Shown in pieces: positions 56,481 to 64,000 of a DNA stretch of 64,000 bases. Below the pieces are notes generated by a model. It had not been told where the DNA came from, did no database searches, and saw only the letters and a list, made by a program, of their open reading frames with translations. Position 1 is the first letter of the stretch; each line of letters begins with the position of its first letter. This stretch comes from Papaver somniferum (lineage: Eukaryota > Streptophyta > Magnoliopsida > Ranunculales > Papaveraceae). The translations under genes were made by a program, and so were the position numbers. The stretch is taken from assembly GCF_003573695.1 (NCBI RefSeq), contig NC_039359.1:156666210-156730209 (forward strand), written 5' to 3'.

Positions 56481-56756
56481 AGAATTAGGGTTTCGTCATA
56501 GGTGACGTCATTCAATGTTTTAAGGGTTCTGCCGTGGAACATGACCCATGTAGAAAAAAAAAGGTACCCCGATAATTCTTACGTAAGCATGCTGGTTGAT
56601 TCAATAAATGTACTAATGGTCTGTAAATGCGCTAGTGGTCATGGTGACGTCATGCCAGATGCACAATTTTACGATTTTAACCCTAAGCTAAAAACCACCA
56701 TCAACACTTCGTATTGTAATTCCTTAATATTATGTCTAACTAGAGTATAATCATGT

Positions 56757-57051
56757 TTTCAATATGCACGACTTGAAAGATACGTTAGGAATGAAACAGT
56801 TCAAGTCAAATATTACTAAACTCAAGTGGAAGGATGATGTCGTCGTTGTAGCTCGTTGCTTCTTCACATTCTTCAAGTCTTCATGTAATACTTGTAAGTC
56901 TCATATCCTAGTAACTTTTTAGCTAACCTATACGAAGTTGACTCTAGTAAATAATCAAGCAACTGTTTAAATGAGTTTTGATTCACTAAAATATGACAAC
57001 CAAACTTGAGATACCAACCCTTGGTGGGTTCAACCGAGCAATGCTCTAACA
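56757..57051 (-). repeat. copia LTR start fragment, inverted
   Basis: Ends ATGCTCTAACA at 57051, the inverted LTR start. CAAAGAGAA on the minus strand just outside resembles the copia polypurine tract, so the adjacent 57052-57304 may be a scrap of copia 3' interior. The 276 bases before it (56481-56756) hold no gene but two TGACGTCA palindromes. Confidence 0.6.
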
Positions 57052-57304
57052 TTCTCTTTGTTGCTCACTTTGAAAACCCTCGTTTTTCCTCCTTATGACA
57101 ACTAGTTTGTTGTCTATCAACAATAATCTTATGTTCCTCTTGGGCTAAGATTTTCTGTCAATGTGTTTAGAATTGGGCTTTGATTTTTATCAAAACTATT
57201 TCTAAATTAGGCTCCATGGTTCTCTTGGTCTTGATCCTAGTTCATAACCATGAGTGTACCTGCACCTGGACCATTACCGAACGTAAATGAGTAACTAAGG
57301 TTTC

Positions 57305-57508
57305 TGTTAGAGCAATGCTCGGTCGAACTCGCATGCATTTCTATCTCAAGGATGTTTGTCAATGTTAGTGATCAAAACTATAAGTCTTGATTTCTAGTTT
57401 ACTATAGCTAAGTCTCGGACTAGGATAAAAAGTGTAGTTGAGCTCAAGGACTTCATGGAGATTCATCATACAAGAAGAAGAACTACTCAAGGAACCGATG
57501 GAACTTCT
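57305..57508 (+). repeat. copia LTR start fragment
   Basis: TGTTAGAGCAATGCTCGGTC start, about 204 bases, ending GGAACTTCT where another LTR start follows without a gap. Confidence 0.75.
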
Positions 57509-57559
57509 TGTTAGAGCATAGCTCGGTCAACCTCACATGCGTTGTTGTATCAAGCATGT
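57509..57559 (+). repeat. copia LTR start fragment, cut by OF-3
   Basis: TGTTAGAGCATAGCTCGGTC start, 51 bases, ending CATGT where OF-3 inserted. The other side lies beyond the window. Confidence 0.75.
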
Positions 57560-59228
57560 TGATAGACGCACTTATGTGTCTAATTTGTCCTTAATATTTC
57601 ATATTGTTAGTGCGCTTTTTTGTCCTTATTATGGTCTTTTGTGTGTTTGTAGGTATTTTTTTTTGGAAATAAATATTGTTGGAAAATTCGGCTCGAAAAG
57701 TTGCTCGGTGCACCCCGGAGGACATTTGCTATACGGACCCTCAATTTGGATAAGGGGTAACCTAATTATTAAGGAGCACCCCATTTCTAGGCAGCTGCTA
57801 ATCGCACCCCCGGACTGGATAAGGGGCACTCATCTTCTAAAATTTGAATTTTTGTTTTCGCGGGAAACTGATTTCTCACCTGCAACATATTCTGCTTCGG
57901 ATTTGGAGGAGCTGTAGTGAGACTCAATGGATGAATTTGCACGGGAAGAGTTGATTGAGCTTAACAGGCCTGGTAACGAGTTTGGAATCGATTAAAATTG
58001 GTTATAATGTCCATTGGAAGGAAACAGAGGTTCACGGGAAAAATATTGCACGGGATTTTCTGGATTTCGTTTGGAGAGCTTCTGGTGAAATTTAATCATT
58101 GGATTTAGTTGGATTGGGCTTTGTGGAGTTAAACAGGACTGGTAAGGTCCTTAGAATCGATCAGATATGGCTAGATGATTGGAGTTTAATCCAAAACAGG
58201 GAGAGAGTATTCACGGATAAAAATACTCGAGAGTTAACTCTATCTGGCGTGTTTACAGCGTGTCCCACCTCTTCTGTGACATGTTTTCAATAACATGGAG
58301 TGTGCTGAGATGCAAAAGATGCGTGAGAATCAAAAACAGAGAAGAAAATGGAAGTTTTCTTCGTGTAATGACAGTGGAGAATAACGAATTAAAGAGAGAA
58401 TATTCTGCATTAAACAAGGAGATTTGGAGGCTGTCGAGTATAAATAAGATAATGGGATGTCAGAAAGGGGAGGATGGAGAGTTAGGGGAAGAAAAGAGAG
58501 GAGTTTGATCGAGTTGCAGAGTTGGTTCTGCTGCTGCAGAAACCCTAGAAGACGAAGAACATTGATCCACACAAGCAGTCGTTTATGCTACAATGAATAC
58601 GACAGTCGCAAGACAGTCTTATATGCTACAGTGGTAACGACCCACAGCCGAGGGTCGTAGTTCTTTGGTTTGTAACAAATATAATTGTTACAAACCCGGT
58701 TTTGAATTATTTCTCCCTTTTCATCATTTGTAAACACCCTTTGAGCAATAATAATGATTTTTGAGCGTGTTTCCAACAACATGATGAGCTAGACCCCATC
58801 ACTGGGACAACGGAGAAAGCAACTTTTCATGATTGTGGTAAATGAATTAATTCTTTTATTGACTTTTTGCATAGATTTAATTGCTTTATGATTTCTGTTA
58901 ATTATTTGTTATTTTGTTAGATGTCGCATGCTTAGTTCTAAATGCTTTAGATGCGTCATGCTTTTAACTTACAAATAATATTTTACGAAATCTATTTTTG
59001 GCAAAGAACTAGAGTCACAACTTCTTTTGCTTGAGCTATATTGTCTAGAGTTAATGACTGAACCATAACAATATGAAAAGTAGTGGAATCCCGCGTCTCA
59101 GCGTCTCTTCATCTTGTGACATAATTTGTATATTTTTAGTGTTTTTCCTTTATTAATCCTAAAAACAATTTCAACAAGTCTGAGTGAACGAATCATCTTA
59201 CTACAACTCAATTGGAAAAAACATATCA
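57560..59228 (+). repeat. OF-3 5' LTR (1669 bp)
   Basis: TGATAGACGCAC...ACATATCA. TATA box GAGTATAAATAA at about 58436-58447. Compared with 63406-64000 it is near-identical where both are visible. Confidence 0.9.
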
Positions 59229-59233
59229 ATTTT

Positions 59234-59251
59234 TGGCGCCGTCGACGCGGA
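59234..59251 (+). promoter_or_regulatory. OF-3 primer-binding site
   Basis: TGGCGCCGTCGACGCGGA, five bases after the LTR end; degenerate tRNA-Asp type as in its sister copies. Confidence 0.8.
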
Positions 59252-59614
59252 TTTGTTTATAAATTTGTTTTTAGTTTTTTTTTTATTTGTTCCTTTTTAC
59301 GCCTTTTGGTATTTCTTGTTTGCTTTCATATTTGGAACTGAGCTAAAGAAAAGGGGAGAAAGTGCTGAAAACAAAAGCGAAGCCAAAGAAAAAAAGAAGG
59401 AGGAATCCAAAAGGAGTGAAGAAGAATTTTTTTTGTATATATATATTATATTTTATTGTTTTTATTTTTTTAGAAACTGTAATTAAGTTTTTTTTTTTTG
59501 TAAAGTTTATTGTTGGACATTTTTATTTTTGGACATTGGATATTTTTATTTATTATTTTTTTTTAAAAACCCTATGGAAGGGTACTTTTAAATAAAATGT
59601 TTGCAAAGAAGGAC

Positions 59615-59753
59615 GGCGATTACGATATCGCCTTGGCCCCTCGGGTTCGTACATGACATAGGAGTCGTGGCCCAAGTCGACTTCAACGGTTCATCCCCCG
59701 TCTGGAACGGGAGGTAAGAATTCTAAACACCCGCGAATCCCCTGTCAGCGGGT
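59615..59753 (+). ncRNA. structured leader of OF-3 RNA (candidate)
   Basis: Stem 1 is GGCGAT/ATCGCC (59615-59632), an A-T to G-C pair swap relative to OF-1 and OF-2. CATGAC/GTCGTG keeps the second hairpin with one G-T wobble. CCCGT/ACGGG has loop CTGGA, and ACCCGC/GCGGGT closes the set (59729-59753). The outer CTCGGG stem has one mismatch. Confidence 0.5.
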
Positions 59754-60251
59754 TTACTGGATGATTTTGTATCCCATCATGTTAAGGACCTGAAATCGGA
59801 TTTAATTTTCTAGTAAAGGGCAAGGCCTGGCCAAATCAAGAAAAGGACTCGGATTTCATCACCGTTTCCTTCTTGCCCGTCTTAGGAACACGTAACCTAC
59901 GCGAACCTAAGCCTTAAAATTTGGACTAGAACGAGACCGATAGACTAACGAGCTTAATAGGAAAGTCATTCGAAAAATATTGGTTACTCTTTTAAGCATA
60001 CTTGTAATGCGGTGAGGCCTTGGGTATCAAAGCTCCACGCAGCTTCCCTCTCCTCTATTCAACTTACTTTGACTCGGATTGATTCTAGAGGGGTTTGCTC
60101 AAATTTTAACGAATTCCCTTTCGAAGGATTAGAAGTTGGTCTAGAAACAATCTAAGTGGAGCCATCATGCTTTTTGTTTGCTAGATAAAATAGGCTTGTT
60201 GTGGTCAAGTCAGCCTTCTTTGTGTTTGTTTAGAATTCCCTTGCAGTTAGG

Positions 60252-61984
60252 ATGTCGAGCTGGTATTATAATAGCCAATACAATGAGTATCCGACTGAGA
60301 AGCTTAGACATTATCCTTTTTATGACCATAGTGTGAATAGTTATTGGGAACGCGAAACCTTTGAAGGTTATGGTCCATACCATTTTGATCCCAATTACGA
60401 TCCACATACCCACAGGTCATACGAGCAAAACAATCCTTCTATTTCTCTAGAAGAGTCTCTCAAGAGTTTCAATGAGTCATCACGGAAGTTATTTATGAAA
60501 GATACTTATAATATTCTTCTCCCAGAAGAGTCCGTAGAGCGGTCAACTAAGTTATCTCTAGAAGAGACCCTCAAGCAATTTACTGAGAATACAAATAGGA
60601 TTGTGGAAAAACTTGCTCAGGATAGTCATAATTTCCAGTGTAGTTTTCCCAATACCACCCTCGAAAATAAGGATAGTTTTTATTCACATAATCAAGATGA
60701 CGAGGTTAGAATTGGTAACACTACTTGTTTTGATAAGGTTCGATCATTTTCATGTTATTATAGTGATGATTATGATGAGGATAGTATTGATGAAGAACAT
60801 GAAATATGTAGGCATAGTGATCAGGAATTTGTTACTCCGATTGAGCTTTATAATGATAATGTTGTTTCTAGTACAAATCCAAATAATTCTAAAAATTATT
60901 CACCTATTCAAAAGGATGAGGATTTGACTAGAGATACCACCGTTTTAGACGATGTAGTTCATGATCCTTTAGCCTGCAGTATGTTGGATAATCCGTTATT
61001 TGATGTGCCTATCAGTGAATCGGAGGAGGTAACTATGATTAAAACCTTAGTTGATGAGCCTTTATATGAAACTTTCTCTGATAATCCTTTATATGATTGT
61101 GATGATATTTTAGAGGAAAGAGTCTACCTTGAGAATATTGTTTTAGAATCTAGCGATTTAGAAACACTAGTCTTAGAAGATGATAACTCGTAGAAATGAG
61201 TGAGGATGAACCCAACTTAGAAGAATCTATTGACCATTTCCAGGAATCTGATGACCTAGAAATTAGGGAAGTTGTGACTAGTCTTTCTAGAGACACAGAA
61301 AACTCTAAGTTTGGGGGTGATTATCATTCTCCGTGTGCTTTAACTCTTAGAAAGTACCCTCCTGTAGGAATTGACATTTGTGCCTCAACCATCTTACAAG
61401 ATTATCTTCATACACGTTTTCCCGAACCTAATGATGTCCAGAAAGAAGCTCAGTTGTTAGAAACCCATCCTCTGGTTGATGTGGTTAACCCAGGCTATGA
61501 TACCAAGATTGACTTTATTTTCCCACCAAAAACTTTTCTTCCAATTGTGGGAACTTTTGATTTTAAGATGTGTCGGTTATTAAGTTTTGAGACTAAACCT
61601 AATCACTTTAGGATATTAGGGTCGACACATTTTCTTAAGGAAGGCCACCTCTTTCATTGTGGTCAGCTGTGTGAGTCAAATCTAATTGACTTAGAGGATC
61701 CCCAATTATTCAGGTTGTTGTAATGTGATTCTAAGTTCTTAGTTGAGTTTTTCCAGACTCTAATACCTGAACCGGATCTTAGCTTTGATGAAATCCAACC
61801 GATGAAAACCTGTTATCTAGACCCAATTATAGAGCCTGAACCTGAACCACAACTAGATGTAGTTGTCTTATGCGAGGGTATGTTCGGTATTTTCTTGGTC
61901 TGTTACACTTTCCTCTTCTTGTGGGTAACACTTTTGATCCAGATGACCCACAATTATTCCGGCTACTTTTATATGATTCTATGA
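60252..61984 (+). pseudogene. orphan long ORF of OF-3, frameshifted
   Basis: Starts MSSWYYNSQYNEYPTEKLRH, matching OF-1. A 2-base insertion near 61180 shifts the frame, which resumes at 61196 (MSEDEPNLEESIDHF). A TAA at 61721 interrupts DPQLFRLL-CDSKF. Near the end a frame change garbles the final DPDDPQLFRLLLYDS. The middle contains an extra segment absent from OF-1 (DPLACSMLDNPLFDVPISES, then EVTMIKTLVDEPLYETFSDN) with a repeated DNPL(F/Y)D motif. The conserved block and PEPEPQL are retained. No function recognised. Confidence 0.8.
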
Positions 61985-62141
61985 GGTGACTAATTCTTAC
62001 AATGTCTGGCTGAAGACTTTAAACTTAGCAATTCTTGGGAGGTAGCCCAATATTCTTGCGACACGGTAATATGTTTCCTTATCTCTTTTTCTTCAAGTGG
62101 TAACAGTTTCTCCTTGTTCATGCTTTTAATTTTATCTTTAG

Positions 62142-62179
62142 AACATTGAGGGCAATGTTAGATTTAAGTTTGGGGGTAT
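62142..62179 (+). promoter_or_regulatory. internal polypurine-like motif, OF-3
   Basis: AACATTGAGGGCAATGTTAG then ATTTAAGTTTGGGGGTAT, about 1.23 kb before the 3' LTR. Confidence 0.6.
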
Positions 62180-62365
62180 TTTAGTCGCATTTCTGAAACT
62201 TCTAGCGTCACATGGTATCCGGTTAGCTAAGTTTACATACTGTTTCTCACCGAAAACATAGAAATTGGAATGCTAGAGATAACAATCTGATGAGACATTA
62301 GAGAAAAAGACATTGAGATCCTTGAAATTCAGGAGAGAACTTCTTCCTTTTAGAGGGTAACCGTA

Positions 62366-62638
62366 ATGGACCTAAGCATCCATGATGGAAAGGCAAGTAG
62401 GTCAGAAAATGCCAGAAAGACAAAGCAACCTCACAATGTAGTCTTATTTACTGGATTACGACTCTCTCTCAGTAGAAACTTATCATCATCAACAAGCAGA
62501 GCGACATCAAAATTTATGAAGAAATTTGAAGACGTTTAAGGTTTAGAAGCAACAATAGAAAAGAATAATTCAAAAAAAAAATCAAAGTTGAAGACTTAGT
62601 TACAAAAAGTTATAAGAGCAAATGGTATAAGTTATTGA
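62366..62638 (+). pseudogene. small second ORF of OF-3, frameshifted
   Basis: Begins MDLSIHDGKASRSENARKTK, similar to OF-2. A base is missing after FEDV (about 62538), giving an immediate stop; an A-run expansion near 62570 and an extra segment follow. Confidence 0.55.
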
Positions 62639-63390
62639 AGTTCATGATACCAAGACATCACAAGTTGCGAAGATCCAAGTTCTAAAGTCCTTCTATCATG
62701 GCCATTTAAATTTTTGTCTTGTTATTTTTGCATTAAAAAAAACATGAAAAATGAAAAAAATGAAAAATGAAAAAAATCATCGTTACGTTTTGTTCAATAA
62801 GGCCAAAGGGAAGTATAAATTTATAAGTCAAGCAAGAAATCGAAGAGAAGAGTTAATTGTCAAGGTTCTACAAGGTTCGATAGTTTATCATCAACAGTTG
62901 AAGACCGAAGAAGACGTTGTTTCTACTGAGCATTGTGAGAGAGTCGAAGAAAGATGCATTTTGGTTGCTTTGTTAGTCTGCTTTCAATCTGGCACAAGAT
63001 CTTTCTAGCACTGGTTTAACTCATCACACGTAATTAGTCCAGCTGTGTAGCAGATGTCCGTCTCATCTTTATATCTCTCCTAATCTTATCCAGCTGTAAA
63101 TCAGCGGACGCATCTTACAATGTTTATCTAGTTGTGTAGCGGATATCTCTTTATCTAGCAGTCTTGCAGATTTGTCTCCCCTTTTCTTTAGTCATCTTTA
63201 GAGATGGCACCTTTAATTTCTCTAGCATTCTAGTTACTTGGAGATAGGGTGAGAATATGTATGTCCTCATAGATCTTTGGATACTTGTGACTAAGTAGGA
63301 GTAATGGTTTTGTGGGTACACCTCTGGTAAACCCTCCCGAGATTAACTCGGGTTTTTTTTTTTAGTTTTTCTCGAGGACTAGCAAATAAT

Positions 63391-63405
63391 AAGTGTGGGG
63401 GTATT
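63391..63405 (+). promoter_or_regulatory. OF-3 polypurine tract
   Basis: AAGTGTGGGGGTATT before TGATAGACG. One base differs from the other two copies. Confidence 0.8.
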
Positions 63406-64000
63406 TGATAGACGCATTTATGTGTCTAAGTTGTCCTTAATGTTTCGTATTGTTAGTGCTCGTTTTTGTCCTTATTATGGTCTTTTGTGTGTTTGTAGGT
63501 ATTTTTTTGGAAATAAATATTGTTGGAAAATTCGGCTCGAAAAGTTGCTCGGTGCACCCCCGGAGGACATTTGCTATATAGACCCCCACTTTGGATAAGG
63601 GGTAACCTAATTACTAAGGGGAACCCCAGTTCTAGGCAGCTGCTAATCGCACCCCCAGACTGGATAAGGGGCACTCATCTTCTACAATTTGAATTTTTGT
63701 TTTGGCGGGAAAATGATTTCTCACCTGCAACATATTCTGCTTCGGATTTGGAGGAGCTGCAGTGAGACTCAATGGCTGAATTTGCACGGGAAGAGTTGAT
63801 TGAGCTTAACAGGCCTGGTAACGAGTTTGGAATCGATTAAAATTGGTTGTAATGTCCGTTGTAAGGAAACAGAGGTTCACGGGAAAAATATTGCACGGGA
63901 TTTTCTGGATTTCGTTTGGAGAGCTTCTGGTGAGATTTAATCATTGGATTTAGGTGGATTGGACTTTATGGAGTTAAACAGGACTGGTAAGGTCCTTAGA
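63406..64000 (+). repeat. OF-3 3' LTR, left part
   Basis: TGATAGACGCATTTATGTGT start; aligns with 57560-58160 with few differences. The remainder lies outside the window. Confidence 0.9.

Larger units (their letters stand above)
57560..64000 (+). mobile_element. OF-3: orphan-ORF LTR element, 3' LTR cut by window end
   Basis: 5' LTR 57560-59228, interior, and 3' LTR from 63406. Same order of parts as OF-1 and OF-2: primer site (59234), structured leader, long ORF (frameshifted), polypurine-like motif, small ORF remnant, polypurine tract. LTR sequence is more diverged from the other two (longer, TGTCTAATTTG instead of TGTCTATTTTTG). Expected left target duplication is CATGT (57555-57559); the right one is out of view. 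Confidence 0.92.

Noticed and set aside
56500..56655. Two TGACGTCA palindromes (bZIP-type sites)
   Set aside because: Two 8-base matches in AT-rich repeat DNA are weak evidence; no adjacent gene or TATA box.

Overview
This window looks like repeat-dense intergenic plant nuclear DNA, with no convincing intact host gene. The evidence is plant-type Ty3/gypsy and Ty1/copia retrotransposons, L1-type LINEs, a hAT element, a Cassandra-like 5S-bearing TRIM and a captured plant mobile domain (PMD) gene. Composition and repeat style suggest a eudicot. A poppy-like (Ranunculales) genome is my guess from the look of the families and is not proven.

Layout. 1-2643: the 5' half of a decayed minus-strand Ty3/gypsy element with almost no gag. 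2644-4602: unassigned LTR-like repeat. 4603 to about 27540: a three-level nest. Its base is a minus-strand LTR element that carries a spliced PMD-type gene in antisense (7419-10088). Its 5' LTR was hit by a minus-strand element, OF-1 (11481-25933, target duplication GGTAG/GGAAG). The 3' LTR of OF-1 was then hit by a young non-coding element with 2.5-kb LTRs (12218-19469, exact duplication ACCTC). Sister copies of both disrupted LTRs lie elsewhere in the window and show the uninterrupted sequence at each junction. 27541-36861: a copia LTR, a solo gypsy LTR, two LINE fragments and a non-autonomous hAT element with an 8-bp duplication. 36862-44443: a pol-less SIRE-like copia derivative on the minus strand, itself carrying a Cassandra-like TRIM with 5S rRNA-derived sequence and a 5'-truncated LINE with a 15-bp duplication. 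44444-48299: low-complexity host-like DNA, including a cluster of short GCATAAC/GTTATGC palindromes. 48305-55248 (OF-2) and 57560-64000 (OF-3, cut by the window end): two more copies of the OF-1 family, separated by broken copia LTR starts and a displaced minisatellite.

The most unusual content is the OF family. Three copies share 1.5-1.7-kb LTRs, a tRNA-Asp-like primer site and a leader with five recurring hairpins, one showing a compensatory base change. They also share one long orphan ORF (about 560 aa, open only in OF-1) in place of gag-pol, a small second ORF, and a duplicated polypurine-type motif about 1.2 kb upstream of the true polypurine tract. No reverse transcriptase is visible, so the family presumably depends on an autonomous Athila-like partner. 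All coding calls come from reading the sequence; no database search was possible.
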